Shown: piece by piece, positions 29,998 to 38,526 of the stretch
Layout of the letters: the number at the start of each line of letters is the position of its first letter
Numbering within the stretch: the stretch's first letter is position 1
NCBI RefSeq assembly: GCF_029626035.1
Contig: NZ_JARUBE010000003.1
Coordinates: forward strand, 6,448,001 to 6,512,000
Reading direction: 5' to 3'
DNA length: 64,000 nt
DNA from: Micromonospora sp. WMMD980
GTDB taxonomy: Bacteria > Actinomycetota > Actinomycetes > Mycobacteriales > Micromonosporaceae
Notes under the pieces: model-generated
Seen by the model: the letters and a program-made list of their open reading frames with translations, nothing else
Databases searched by the model: none
What the model was told of the DNA's origin: nothing
Made by a program: the position numbers and the translations under genes

Positions 29998-30471
29998 GGT
30001 AGCCTCCTCGTCTCGTCCGCCGGAGGTGCCCGGCGGGTCTCCCTGCGGCGGGCCACGCGTGGCGCCGGCGCCGGGGGTCGTCCGCGATCAGTCTCCTGAC
30101 CGCTGGTTGGCGGACCCTACCCAGGTCTGGGCGGTTCCATGTCAGCTGCACGCCGACTCTGTGAGCAAGTCGACGACGAGAGTGTGCATGCCGAGTAACG
30201 TCGGATAAGTCAGTTTCGCGGGGACACGCCGGGTAAATACGCTCAGATCCCCTTCACCGGGCCCGCGACGACGACCCCGCCGTAGATCATTTAACGTGGC
30301 GGGTGGCCGAGAGGTGATGGTCAACTACCGTCGCAAAGAAATTTTTCAGGACTCTTGACCACCAACCGTAACTTTCCGGGCGCGTGTCGTCGTGTTGACT
30401 CTTGCGGACTCCTGGTCAGTACGCATTACCTTTTCCCTCGTGACAGTCAACCGAGGCTGCGCGGCGCGGTA
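29998..30471. other. 474-bp intergenic region, relatively AT-rich
   Basis: No convincing gene. It separates the divergent zinc-ribbon and YgjP-like genes and must hold both promoters. The 30290-30440 part is markedly AT-richer than the surroundings, with AAAGAAATTTTT and a TTGACT (30395-30400) followed 19 bp later by TACGCA, a possible promoter for the gene at 30472. TGACCA near 30355 and TGGTCA near 30414 form a loose inverted pair. Short frames here look random. Confidence 0.5.
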
Positions 30472-30990
30472 ATGGCCGTGGCGCGGAAGCCCGTCGTCGA
30501 GGTGCGGCGCAGTCAGCGTCGGCGACGCACGGTGTCCGCGTACCGGGACGGTGAGCGTGTGGTCGTGCTCATCCCGGACCAGTTCTCCCGCGCCGAGGAA
30601 AGCGAGTGGGTCGACCGGATGCTGGCCCGGCTGGCCGCCCGGGAGGGCCGCTTCGCCCGCTCCGACGCCGAGCTGCTCGCCCGCGCCTGCCGCCTGATCG
30701 GGCTCTACCTGTCGGACCACGGCTCCGCCGCCGAGCCGGCGAGTGTGCGCTGGGTGACCAACCAGAACGGCCGTTGGGGTTCCTGCACCCCGGCCGACCG
30801 CACCATCCGGATCTCCCACCGGATCCAGGACATGCCCGACTGGGTGATCGACTACGTTCTCCTCCACGAGCTGGCGCACCTGATCGTTCCCAGTCACAAC
30901 GCCACGTTCTGGTCGCTCGTCGGCCGCTACCCGAAAGCCGAGCGGGCCCGCGGCTACCTGGAGGGTGTGGCCGCCACCGCCGGCATCTGA
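30472..30990 (+). CDS. YgjP/DUF45-type M48-like metallopeptidase
   Basis: A 172-residue protein with the zinc motif LLHELAHLIVPSHNATFWSLV (HExxH with the third His eight residues later, as in YgjP). The preceding NQNGRWGSCTPADRTIRIS is the conserved WGSC segment of the family. The N-terminus is strongly basic (VRRSQRRRRTVSAY). No signal peptide is seen, so it should be cytoplasmic; substrates of YgjP-like peptidases are unknown. The ATG lacks a clear Shine-Dalgarno; the frame is open 39 codons upstream in AT-richer, non-coding-like sequence. Confidence 0.85.
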   Translation: MAVARKPVVEVRRSQRRRRTVSAYRDGERVVVLIPDQFSRAEESEWVDRMLARLAAREGRFARSDAELLARACRLIGLYLSDHGSAAEPASVRWVTNQNGRWGSCTPADRTIRISHRIQDMPDWVIDYVLLHELAHLIVPSHNATFWSLVGRYPKAERARGYLEGVAATAGI

Positions 30991-31019
30991 CCGCTCGTCC
31001 CGGAGGTTAGGGTCGGCTC

Positions 31020-31622
31020 ATGGTCCGACGTGTGGTGGTGGCGTTGCTCGGCCCGGTGACCTGGTCGCCGCCGGGGATCCCGTCGGAGCGGTGGCGGACC
31101 GCCCTGGCCGAGGACCTGGTGGACCTGCTGGCCACGCTGAACGAGGTGGAGACCGCGGTGGCGGTCACGCCCGCCGACCGCTGGCTGGCCGACGCGGTGG
31201 TCTGGCCCGGCACCGCCGTCCACGAGGTGCCCGAGCCCACCCCGAACGCGGTCTTCGCCGTGCTCGCCGGTTACGACCAGGCGGCCGTGGTCGCCGCCGA
31301 CGCCCCGGACGTGCCCGGGCTGACGCTCGGCAAGCTGCTCCGACCGCTGTCCAGCCGCCCGGTGGCGGTCGCTCCGGCGGAGGGGGGCGAGCCCGGTCTG
31401 CTCGGGGTGGCCGCGCGGCTGCCCGCGCCGGCGTGGCTGCCGGCGGTGGATCTCGACACGACCACGCCCGCCGAGGTGCGCGCCGCGGCGCCCCGGCCCG
31501 GGGAGGTGGCGGTCACCGCCGGCTGGCGCCGCCTGCGCGGCCCGGCCGACCTCGGCGCCCTCGACCCGGCCTTCGAGGGCTGGGACGCCACCCGGGCGCT
31601 GCTCTCCGGCCGCCCCGGCTGA
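31020..31622 (+). CDS. unknown protein, possibly a degenerate nucleotidyltransferase fold
   Basis: A 200-residue soluble protein. The pattern VVAADAPDVPGLTLGKLLRPLSSRPVAVAPA followed by EPGLLGVAARLPAPAWLP recalls the DUF2064/CofC/MobA-like GT-A fold (a D-x-P-D-(L/V)-P motif, then a GL-G segment), but the GPA-DGGY motif is not clear and the N-terminal nucleotide loop is not evident. It is therefore called unknown. A TAGGGT box six bases before the ATG suggests its own leaderless transcript, although GGAGG lies 14 bases upstream. It follows the YgjP-like gene by 29 bp. Confidence 0.55.
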   Translation: MVRRVVVALLGPVTWSPPGIPSERWRTALAEDLVDLLATLNEVETAVAVTPADRWLADAVVWPGTAVHEVPEPTPNAVFAVLAGYDQAAVVAADAPDVPGLTLGKLLRPLSSRPVAVAPAEGGEPGLLGVAARLPAPAWLPAVDLDTTTPAEVRAAAPRPGEVAVTAGWRRLRGPADLGALDPAFEGWDATRALLSGRPG

Positions 31623-31639
31623 CCCGGCCGCCGCCGCCC

Positions 31640-31660
31640 GACCGGCGAGGCCCGCCGGTC
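31640..31660 (+). terminator. hairpin after the unknown gene at 31020-31622
   Basis: GACCGGCG (31640-31647) pairs with CGCCGGTC (31653-31660), 5-nt loop. The block CGACCGGCGAGGCCCGC repeats directly at 31639 and 31666 (27-bp period). Confidence 0.45.
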
Positions 31661-32217
31661 GCCGCCGACCGGCGAGGCCCGCGCGCCGCCTCGTCCCGCT
31701 GTCCGGGGTCGGTGCGTCGCGCCGGCTGGGCTTCTGTCGGTGTGCGGCGCCGGTCCGGCGGTCCGTCCGTCAGCTCGTGGCGGCCTGACTGTCGGTCCAC
31801 GTGTCGCGTCGTGCGGGCGTGTCCGGGTGAGGAGCGAAGGTCGCTCGTCCGCGCCTACGAACCGGATGACGCGGACGAGTCGGCCCGACGTCGAGCCGCG
31901 TGTCGGCGTCGGTCGCGGCGAACCTGTGGCGGTGAGTCGTTCACGTCAGCACGTTTCTAGGCGCTGCGGACTGCCCTCCCGGCCGCCTGGCGGGAGTCGT
32001 GCCGCAGCCTGCCGAGAGGCGCGGGCACGCGGGCGGTCGCGTCGCCGAGACGACGATGGGCTGGCGCCGCGTGGCCGTCGTCGGCGCACCGAGTCGACGC
32101 GTCGACCGTGACCCGCGGCGGCGTCCACCGGGCCAGGAACTCCGGGGCCACGGGCATCGGCCATCGAACCCGGTGTGCGGCCGGACGCGGTCGAACGCCC
32201 GGGGGCACGGAACGCGG
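31661..32217. other. 557-bp stretch without a recognisable gene
   Basis: Short frames on both strands are Arg-rich and give no family resemblance. Apart from the second copy of the 17-bp direct repeat, nothing ordered is seen. It may be decayed coding sequence or plain spacer between convergent units. Confidence 0.4.
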
Positions 32218-32249
32218 CGGGGCCCGCACGGAGAACCGTGCGGGCCCCG
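32218..32249 (-). terminator. 14-bp stem terminator of the Rv3195-like gene
   Basis: 32218-32231 pairs perfectly with 32236-32249 (CGGGGCCCGCACGG-type arm, AGAA loop). It begins 17 bp beyond the stop of the minus-strand gene. Confidence 0.65.
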
Positions 32250-32265
32250 GCCGGCGTGTCCCGCG

Positions 32266-33537
32266 TCAGGACTTGCCGTCCTCCTCGCCCGGGGTCGGCT
32301 CCTCCGGCCCGCCCGGGGCGGAGAAGTCGAAGTTCGCCAACTCGTCGTCCAGGTCGCTGGAGGTCGCGGCGAACGCCTCGGGGGCGGCGAAGTCGTCGTC
32401 GGACGGGAGCAGGTCGGGGTGGCCCCACACGGCGTCCCGGCCGGCGATGCCGCGCTGCTCGGTCAGTGCCGCCCAGAGCACTGTCGCCTCGCGCAGCCGG
32501 CGCGGCCGCAGTTCCAGGCCGACGAGCGCGGCGAACGTCTGCTCGGCGGGACCACCAGCGGCCCGACGGCGGCGGAACGCCTCGCCGAGGCTCACCACGT
32601 TGGGCAGGCGGTCGCCCGCGGCGCTGTCCACCACGTGGCACACCCAGCCCTCGACCAGGGCGAGGACGGTTTCCAGCCGGGCCAGCGAGGCCTTCTGCGC
32701 CGGGGTGTCCTCGGGGGTGAAGATGCCCTCCAGGGCGATCGCCTGCATCGACTCCGGGTCGGTCGGGTCGACCCGGCCCATCGCCTCCTCGATCGCCTCC
32801 CGGTTGACCCGGATGCCGGCGGCGTAGTTCTCCACCGCCGTGAGCACGTGCCCGCGCAGCCACGGCACGTGCTGGAAGAGCCGCTGGTGCGCGGCCTCGC
32901 GCAGGGCCACGTAGAGGCGCACCTCGTCCTCCGGCAGCTCCAGGCCCTCGCCGTACGCCTTGATGTTGGCGGGGATGAGCGCGGCGGTGCCGGCGGGCCC
33001 CAGCGGCAGGCCGATGTCGCCGGCGGAGAGCACCTCGGCGGCGAGCGAGCCGAGCGCCTGGCCGAGCTGGCCGCCGAAGAGCGCGCCGCCCAGCGTGGCG
33101 ACCATCGACTGCATCGGGCCGAGCTGGGCCCGCGCCTCCGGCGGCACCAGGTCGCCCATCGCGCCGACCATCCGGCTGGCCACCGGGTCGCAGAGCTTGC
33201 GCCACACGTCGAGCGTCTTGAAGATCCACTCGTTGCGGTTCCAGGCGACCGAGGAACGGATGCCGGAGGGCCACGAGGTCGCCGGCTCCAGCCAGAGGTC
33301 GGCGATGCGGAGCGCCTCCTCGACCGCGTTGCGTTCGAACGGCGAGACCGCCGGGTCGCCGGCGGCGGCGAGCTGGCTCGCGGCCACCTGCCGGGCGAGG
33401 TCCCAGTTGACCGGCCCGCTGCCCGGCGCGGACAGCAGGTGCTGCAACTGCGACATGAACTGCTGCATCTGCGCGGGATCGTTGGGGTCTGGTGGTTGAC
33501 CACCCGGGAGCGCGAAGCCGAACGGAATATCAGGCAC
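32266..33537 (-). CDS. Rv3195-type 'zinc-dependent metalloprotease' (DUF2342-like)
   Basis: A 423-residue protein of the actinobacterial family annotated as zinc-dependent metalloprotease or F420-associated. A hallmark segment is ALREAAHQRLFQHVPWLRGHV; ETVLALVEGWVCHVVDSAAGDRLPN follows. Starting at the GTG gives PDIPFGFALPGGQPPDPNDPAQ, the typical N-terminus, and a TACCGT box lies seven bases before it. The frame continues upstream over the PDZ-protease promoter and is not protein-like there. It ends in an acidic tail (EEPTPGEEDGK). It is divergent from the PDZ-Lon-like gene, as in mycobacteria (Rv3195/Rv3194c). Protease activity has not been shown for most members, so the name is only a family label. 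Confidence 0.82.
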   Translation of the reverse strand: MPDIPFGFALPGGQPPDPNDPAQMQQFMSQLQHLLSAPGSGPVNWDLARQVAASQLAAAGDPAVSPFERNAVEEALRIADLWLEPATSWPSGIRSSVAWNRNEWIFKTLDVWRKLCDPVASRMVGAMGDLVPPEARAQLGPMQSMVATLGGALFGGQLGQALGSLAAEVLSAGDIGLPLGPAGTAALIPANIKAYGEGLELPEDEVRLYVALREAAHQRLFQHVPWLRGHVLTAVENYAAGIRVNREAIEEAMGRVDPTDPESMQAIALEGIFTPEDTPAQKASLARLETVLALVEGWVCHVVDSAAGDRLPNVVSLGEAFRRRRAAGGPAEQTFAALVGLELRPRRLREATVLWAALTEQRGIAGRDAVWGHPDLLPSDDDFAAPEAFAATSSDLDDELANFDFSAPGGPEEPTPGEEDGKS

Positions 33538-33639
33538 GACCTCTACGGTACGCGGGGCCCGCCGCTGGTCGAGCCCGTCGGCGTTGCGCTGAGGGCGAAG
33601 TCCGTCCGTCACCGCGTCGGACGGCGGGGCACGGATCGG

Positions 33640-33645
33640 TACGCT
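33640..33645 (+). promoter_or_regulatory. -10 box of the PDZ-Lon-like gene, probably leaderless
   Basis: TACGCT is followed by 7 nt and the ATG at 33653. No Shine-Dalgarno is present. Confidence 0.45.
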
Positions 33646-33652
33646 CTGGCGC

Positions 33653-34666
33653 ATGAGACGTCGCGGCGTGACCGTCCTGCTCGGTGCCCTGCTCACCGCC
33701 CTGCTCAGCGTCGGCGTACTGAGCGTGCCCCTGCCCTACGTGGTGCTCGGCCCCGGCCCGACCGTCAACACGCTCGGCAGCGAGAACGGCAAGGAGGTCA
33801 TCCAGGTCACCGGCCGCGCGACGTCCACCTCCGCCGGGCAGCTCCGGCTCACCACGGTCGGCGTGCAGCCCACGGTCCGGCTCCGGTCGGCGCTGGCCGG
33901 CTGGTTCTCCTCCGACGAGGCGGTGGTGCCCCGGGAACTGGTCTACCCGCCGGGGGAGTCGCAGGAGGAGGTCGAGAAGCGCAACGCGGAGGACTTCCAG
34001 AACTCGCAGACCAGCGCCGAGACGGCGGCCCTGCACGAGCTGGGCTACCCGATCAGGGTGCTGGTCAAGACCGTCACGCCGGGCGGGCCCTCGGCCGACG
34101 CGCTGCGGGCCGACGACCAGCTCACCTCGGTCGACGGGACGCCCGTGACGAGCGCGGCCAAGCTCACCGAGCTGATCCGGGCGAAGCCGGCCGGCACCGC
34201 GCTGACGATCGGCTACACCCGGGGGGGCACCCCGGGCACCGTCACGGTGACCAGTCGGGAGCAGGACGGCCGCCCGCGCATCGGGGTGGAGATCGACCAG
34301 CAGCAGCCGCACCCGTTCACCCTCAAGATCGACCTCGGGGACATCGGCGGACCGAGCGCCGGCCTGATGTTCACCCTCGGCATCATCGACAAGCTGGAGC
34401 CGGCGGACCTGACCGGCGGGAAGATCGTCGCCGGCACCGGGACCATCGACGACGAGGGCCGGGTCGGCCCGATCGGCGGCATCGCGCAGAAGCTGGTCGG
34501 CGCCAAGGAGGCCGGCGCGAAGGTCTTCCTGGTGCCCGCGGACAACTGCGCCGAGGCGGTCCGCAACCCGCAGCCGGATCTGCCGTTGCTCCGGGTGGCG
34601 ACGCTCGACGACGCGCTCAAGGCGCTGGAGACGCTGCGCGCCGGGGGACAGCCGACGCGCTGCTGA
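33653..34666 (+). CDS. membrane-anchored PDZ and Lon-like serine protease (YlbL type)
   Basis: A 337-residue protein: an N-terminal signal anchor (GVTVLLGALLTALLSVGVLS), a PDZ domain (IRVLVKTVTPGGPSADALRA to about residue 210) and a C-terminal Lon-type S16 domain. The catalytic Ser lies in IGGPSAGLMFTLG, the Lys in GGIAQKLVGAKEAGA, the classic Ser-Lys dyad. There is no ATPase domain, so it should cleave accessible or unfolded substrates on the outer face of the membrane. It corresponds to Rv3194c. It is divergent from the Rv3195-like gene and upstream of the UPF0182 membrane protein, which is its constant neighbour. Confidence 0.92.
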   Translation: MRRRGVTVLLGALLTALLSVGVLSVPLPYVVLGPGPTVNTLGSENGKEVIQVTGRATSTSAGQLRLTTVGVQPTVRLRSALAGWFSSDEAVVPRELVYPPGESQEEVEKRNAEDFQNSQTSAETAALHELGYPIRVLVKTVTPGGPSADALRADDQLTSVDGTPVTSAAKLTELIRAKPAGTALTIGYTRGGTPGTVTVTSREQDGRPRIGVEIDQQQPHPFTLKIDLGDIGGPSAGLMFTLGIIDKLEPADLTGGKIVAGTGTIDDEGRVGPIGGIAQKLVGAKEAGAKVFLVPADNCAEAVRNPQPDLPLLRVATLDDALKALETLRAGGQPTRC

Positions 34667-34786
34667 GCAGGACCGGTCATCGGCCCGGGGCGATCGTGAC
34701 GTGACCTTGACCCGACGTGTTCAGGAACACCCCGTACTCTTGGGTGCCTGGTCGGAGCCGATCACCTCAAACGTGCGGAGCCAATA

Positions 34787-37777
34787 GTGGTCATGCGTAG
34801 CAGTCCCCTGCCGAGGATGAGCCGACGCGGACGCGTCACCATCGGGGTCCTGGTCGGGGTGTTCGTGCTGTTCACCCTGCTCGGTTGGGGGGTCAACGCC
34901 TGGACCGACTGGCTCTGGTTCGACGAGGTCCGCTACACCCAGGTCTTCACCGGCGTGCTCGCCACCCGGCTGCTGCTGTTCCTGGTGGTCGGTGTCGGCA
35001 TGGCGCTGATCGTCGGCGGCAACCTCTGGCTGGCCTACCGGCTGCGGCCCCGGATGCGCCCGCACTCGGCCGAGCAGGCCACGCTGGAGCGCTACCGGAT
35101 GCTGCTGAGCCCCCGGCTCGGCACCTGGATCGTCCTGGTCTCCGCCGTCGTCGGACTCTTCGCCGGGCTCTCCGCGCAGACCCGGTGGGCCCAGTGGCTG
35201 CTGTTCCGCAACGGCGGCACCTTCGGCGTCAAGGACCCCGAGTTCGGCGTCGACGTCGGCTTCTACGTCTTCCAGCTCCCGTTCTGGCGCTACGTGCTCG
35301 GCGTCGGCTTCACCGCGGTGGTGCTCGCCCTACTCGGCGCGCTCGCCGTGCACTACGTCTTCGGCGGGGTGCGCCTGCAGGGCGTCGGTGACCGGATGAC
35401 GAACTCCGCCCGCGCCCACCTGAGCACGTTGGTGGCCGTCTTCGTCCTGCTCAAGGCCGTCGCCTATGTGCTCGACCGGCGGGCCATGCTGCTGGAGTAC
35501 AACGAGGGCGCGAAGCTCTACGGCGCCGGCTACGCCGACGTGAACGCGCTGCTGCCGGCGAAGGAGATCCTGGCCTGGATCTCGGTGCTGGTCGCGCTCG
35601 CGATCATCGTGTTCTCCAACGCGGTGATGCGGAACCTGGTCTGGCCCGGCATCTCGCTGGCGCTGCTGGGCGTCAGCGCGGTGGCGATCGGCGGCATCTA
35701 CCCGTGGGCCGTGCAGACGTTCGAGGTCAAGCCGAGCGCCCGGGACAAGGAGGCGCCGTACATCGAACGCAGCATCAAGGCCACCAGGTCCGCGTTCGGT
35801 CTCGACGGCACGAAGACCACCGGGTACGCGGCGAGCAATCTCGTGCCACCGGCCAGTCTCGCCACCGACACCTCGGTGGTGCCGAACGTCCGGCTGCTCG
35901 ACCCGCAACTGGTCTCCGAGACCTACACCCAGCTCCAGCAGGTGCGCGGCTTCTACGACTTCGGCTCGAAGCTCGACATCGACAGGTACTCGGTCAAGGA
36001 CAAGACCTCCGACTACGTGGTCGGCGTCCGTGAGATCAACTACGGCGAGCTGACCGACCAGCAGAGCAACTGGATCAACCGCCACACCGTCTACACCCAC
36101 GGGTACGGCCTGGTCGCCGCCCCCGCGAACCAGGTGGTCTGCGGCGGGCAGCCGTACTTCGTCTCCGGCTTCCTCGGCGAGAAGGCGCAGGAGGCCTGCT
36201 CGTCGCCGACCGAGGAGATCACGGCCCAGCAGCCGCGGATCTACTACGGCGAGCGGATGGAGGCCGACGACTACGCGATCGTCGGGCAGACCGGGGACCG
36301 CAATGTCGAGTTCGACCGGCCCACCTCGACCGGAGGCGAGCAGTACTACACCTACACCGGTGAGGGTGGCGTCAAGGTCGGCTCGTTCCCCCGGCGGTTG
36401 CTCTACGCGATCAAGGAGCAGGAGACCAACTTCCTGCTGTCCGAGGCCGTCAACGAGAACTCGAAGCTGCTCTACGTGCGCAACCCGCGCGACCGGGTGG
36501 AGAAGGTCGCGCCGTTCCTCACGCTCGACGGCGACCCGTACCCGGCCTCGGTGAACGGCCGCGTCCTGTGGATCATCGACGGCTACACCACGGCGGCCAC
36601 CTACCCGTACGCCGAGCGGGTCAACCTCCAGGCGGAGACCGCCGACGAGCTGACCGGCCGGGGCACGTTCCAGCTCGCCCGGGAGAACGTCAACTACATC
36701 CGCAACTCGGTGAAGGCGACCGTCGACGCGTACGACGGCACGGTCAAGCTCTACTCGTACGACGACACCGACCCGGTGCTGAAGGCGTGGAACAAGGCGT
36801 TCGGCGGCGACCTGGTGCTGCCCAAGGGCGACATCCCGGCGGAGCTGGCCGAGCACTTCCGCTACCCGGCCGACCTGTTCAAGGTGCAGCGCAACCTGCT
36901 TACCAAGTTCCACGTCACCGACCCCGGCGACTTCTACTCCGGCCAGGACTTCTGGCAGGTGCCGAACGTGCCGGACGCGCCGGACAGCGGGCAGAAGCAG
37001 CCGCCCTACTACCTGTTCACCCAGTTCCCCGGGCAGGACGGGCCACGGTTCCAGCTGACGTCGGCGGTCACCCCGAACGGGCGGCAGAACCTCGCCGCGC
37101 TGGTCTCCGGCTCGTACGTGGACGGGCAACCGCGCCTGGAGGTGCTGGAACTGCCCGACCAGACCCGGATCTCCGGGCCGACGCAGGTGCACCAGCAGAT
37201 GACCAACAACGGCGACATCCGGCAGCAGTTGAACCTGCTCTCCTCCAACCAGGCCCAGGTGCAGTACGGCAACCTGCTCTCGTTGCCGTTCGCCGACGGC
37301 ATGCTCTACGTCGAGCCGGTCTACGTGAAGAGCAGCAGCCAGGACGCGTACCCGCTGTTGCAGAAGGTGCTGCTCTCCTACGGTGACGGCGGTTCGTACG
37401 TGGTGCTCGCCAACAACCTGGGCGACGGCATCAAGCAACTCGTCGAGCAGGGCAAGCGGGCCGGAGCGGGCAACACCCCGCCGCCGTCGACCGACGGCAA
37501 CCCCCCGCCGCCGACCGGGGGCAACGACAACACGCCGCCGCTCACCGGCGAGCTGGCCGACGCGGCCGGCAAGGTGCAGGCCGCGATCGCCGAGGTCAAG
37601 GCCGCGCAGGCGTCCGGCGACTTCGAGCGGTACGGGCGGGCGTTGAAGACGCTGGACGAGGCGATGACCGCGTTCCAGCAGGCCCAGGCGGCGGCGAAGG
37701 GATCGACGAGCCCGGCCCCGTCGGGCAGCGCGACACCGTCGGCGCCGGCCTCGTCCGCTCCGACACCGAGCGGCTGA
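34787..37777 (+). CDS. UPF0182 large membrane protein
   Basis: A 996-residue protein with seven or so N-terminal membrane helices (first about VTIGVLVGVFVLFTLLGWGV, last around residue 300), followed by a very large extracytoplasmic domain. Signature segments are NAWTDWLWFDEVRYTQVF and later YPYAERVNLQ and NYIRNSVKATVDAYDGTV. The C-terminus is low-complexity: a Pro/Asn-rich linker (PPPSTDGNPPPPTGGND), an Ala-rich helix and a Ser/Pro/Ala tail. The family is nearly universal in actinobacteria, function unknown. Neighbouring PDZ-Lon-like protease suggests a shared membrane-quality role. The GTG start has CGGAG seven bases upstream; an ATG two codons later is possible. Confidence 0.92.
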   Translation: MVMRSSPLPRMSRRGRVTIGVLVGVFVLFTLLGWGVNAWTDWLWFDEVRYTQVFTGVLATRLLLFLVVGVGMALIVGGNLWLAYRLRPRMRPHSAEQATLERYRMLLSPRLGTWIVLVSAVVGLFAGLSAQTRWAQWLLFRNGGTFGVKDPEFGVDVGFYVFQLPFWRYVLGVGFTAVVLALLGALAVHYVFGGVRLQGVGDRMTNSARAHLSTLVAVFVLLKAVAYVLDRRAMLLEYNEGAKLYGAGYADVNALLPAKEILAWISVLVALAIIVFSNAVMRNLVWPGISLALLGVSAVAIGGIYPWAVQTFEVKPSARDKEAPYIERSIKATRSAFGLDGTKTTGYAASNLVPPASLATDTSVVPNVRLLDPQLVSETYTQLQQVRGFYDFGSKLDIDRYSVKDKTSDYVVGVREINYGELTDQQSNWINRHTVYTHGYGLVAAPANQVVCGGQPYFVSGFLGEKAQEACSSPTEEITAQQPRIYYGERMEADDYAIVGQTGDRNVEFDRPTSTGGEQYYTYTGEGGVKVGSFPRRLLYAIKEQETNFLLSEAVNENSKLLYVRNPRDRVEKVAPFLTLDGDPYPASVNGRVLWIIDGYTTAATYPYAERVNLQAETADELTGRGTFQLARENVNYIRNSVKATVDAYDGTVKLYSYDDTDPVLKAWNKAFGGDLVLPKGDIPAELAEHFRYPADLFKVQRNLLTKFHVTDPGDFYSGQDFWQVPNVPDAPDSGQKQPPYYLFTQFPGQDGPRFQLTSAVTPNGRQNLAALVSGSYVDGQPRLEVLELPDQTRISGPTQVHQQMTNNGDIRQQLNLLSSNQAQVQYGNLLSLPFADGMLYVEPVYVKSSSQDAYPLLQKVLLSYGDGGSYVVLANNLGDGIKQLVEQGKRAGAGNTPPPSTDGNPPPPTGGNDNTPPLTGELADAAGKVQAAIAEVKAAQASGDFERYGRALKTLDEAMTAFQQAQAAAKGSTSPAPSGSATPSAPASSAPTPSG

Positions 37778-37797
37778 CTCTGCCCGGCACCCCCGTT

Positions 37798-37827
37798 TTG
37801 CGCCTCGCCGTGCCGGTGCGCTACGGT
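37798..37827 (+). promoter_or_regulatory. promoter of the first initiator tRNA gene
   Basis: TTGCGC (37798-37803), 18-bp spacer, TACGGT (37822-37827), 11 nt before the tRNA. For the second copy TAGGCT (38015-38020) stands at the same distance, with only a weak CTGATC at -35. Confidence 0.6.
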
Positions 37828-37838
37828 TAACGAGCCGA

Positions 37839-37912
37839 CGCGGGGTGGAGCAGCTCGGTAGCTCGCTGGGCTCATAACCCAGAGGTCGCAGGTTCAAATC
37901 CTGTCCCCGCTA
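37839..37912 (+). tRNA. initiator tRNA-fMet (CAT), copy 1
   Basis: A 74-nt cloverleaf with anticodon CAT. Three G-C pairs in the anticodon stem (GGG/CCC next to the loop) and an unpaired first acceptor position (C1 opposite U72) identify the initiator rather than the elongator. T arm GCAGG-TTCAAAT-CCTGT. CCA is not encoded. Confidence 0.97.
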
Positions 37913-37922
37913 CTCGTGAGGA

Positions 37923-37950
37923 AAGGCCCCGGAGTTCGCTCCGGGGCCTT
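37923..37950 (+). terminator. terminator of tRNA-fMet copy 1
   Basis: A perfect 12-bp stem, AAGGCCCCGGAG with CTCCGGGGCCTT, closed by a TTCG tetraloop, ten bases after the tRNA. Confidence 0.8.
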
Positions 37951-38031
37951 CTCCGTCCCGAGGGGCGGCCGCACGGGATCGGGGACCCGGCTGATCTCCA
38001 CGATTCCGATGCGATAGGCTGTACCTACCGA

Positions 38032-38105
38032 CGCGGGGTGGAGCAGCTCGGTAGCTCGCTGGGCTCATAACCCAGAGGTCGCAGGTTCAAATCCTGTCCC
38101 CGCTA
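38032..38105 (+). tRNA. initiator tRNA-fMet (CAT), copy 2
   Basis: Identical over all 74 nt to the copy 193 bp upstream, and the identity runs a few bases further at each side (CCGACG before, CTCGTGA after). It has its own -10 box and terminator, so it is a separate transcription unit produced by tandem duplication. Confidence 0.97.
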
Positions 38106-38110
38106 CTCGT

Positions 38111-38148
38111 GACGAAGGGCCCGGGAGTTCGCTCCGGGGCCCTTCGTC
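38111..38148 (+). terminator. terminator of tRNA-fMet copy 2
   Basis: A 17-bp stem with one G-G mismatch around TTCG. It resembles the terminator of copy 1 but is longer, so the duplicated unit has diverged here. Confidence 0.75.
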
Positions 38149-38211
38149 GTATCCCAATCCTTCCCTCGCGTCCGACGTGCCCCGGTTGCGGGTCTCGGCG
38201 AGGATGGGGGC

Positions 38212-38460
38212 ATGGCTGGATGGAACAGATGGTGGGGCCGCCTGGGCGCGGTCATCGGTATGGTCGTGCTTTCGGTCTTCGTGCCGGTCGCGGCCTGGGC
38301 GTCGACCGGCACCGGCAAGATCGTGGTCGAGGCCGCGCGTCGGCGCTCCCGGGGCGGCTTCGGCTTCCTGGGTCTGCTCTGCTGCCTCGTGGTGGTCGGC
38401 GGGATCGTGCTGCTGGTGCTGATGTTGATGCGCAATCGGCGCAACCGCCCGCCGCGCTGA
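38212..38460 (+). CDS. small two-span membrane protein
   Basis: An 82-residue protein with two hydrophobic segments (LGAVIGMVVLSVFVPVAAW and LGLLCCLVVVGGIVLLVLM), a basic loop (RRRSRGGFG) and a basic C-terminus (MRNRRNRPPR). The first segment ending in AWAS could be a signal peptide. No family is recognised. The ATG has no clear Shine-Dalgarno, but GAGGATGGGGGC precedes it. It stands alone between the tRNA genes and a convergent lipoprotein gene. Confidence 0.6.
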   Translation: MAGWNRWWGRLGAVIGMVVLSVFVPVAAWASTGTGKIVVEAARRRSRGGFGFLGLLCCLVVVGGIVLLVLMLMRNRRNRPPR

Positions 38461-38481
38461 CGCGCGGTCGTGAGGTGTTGA

Positions 38482-38525
38482 GCGGGGCCCCCTCCGCTAC
38501 CGAGTGCGGTAGGAAGGGGCCCCGC
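38482..38525. terminator. long GGGGCCCC hairpin between convergent genes
   Basis: GCGGGGCCCC (38482-38491) pairs with 38516-38525; after a C/A mismatch and a two-base bulge an inner CTACC/GGTAG stem continues. It spans the space between the two stops and serves both strands. A GGGGCCCC core also occurs in the direct repeats near 61.6 kb. Confidence 0.65.
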
Positions 38526-38526
38526 C

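Noticed and set aside
31740..32111. Possible gene in the 31.7-32.2 kb gap
   Set aside because: Frames on both strands are random-looking and no ribosome-binding site or motif supports them. Kept as a stretch without a gene.
34707..34740. TTGACC and TACTCT as promoter of the UPF0182 gene
   Set aside because: The spacer would be 22 bp, too long for the principal sigma factor. GGAAC at 34724 also lacks a partner at ECF spacing.
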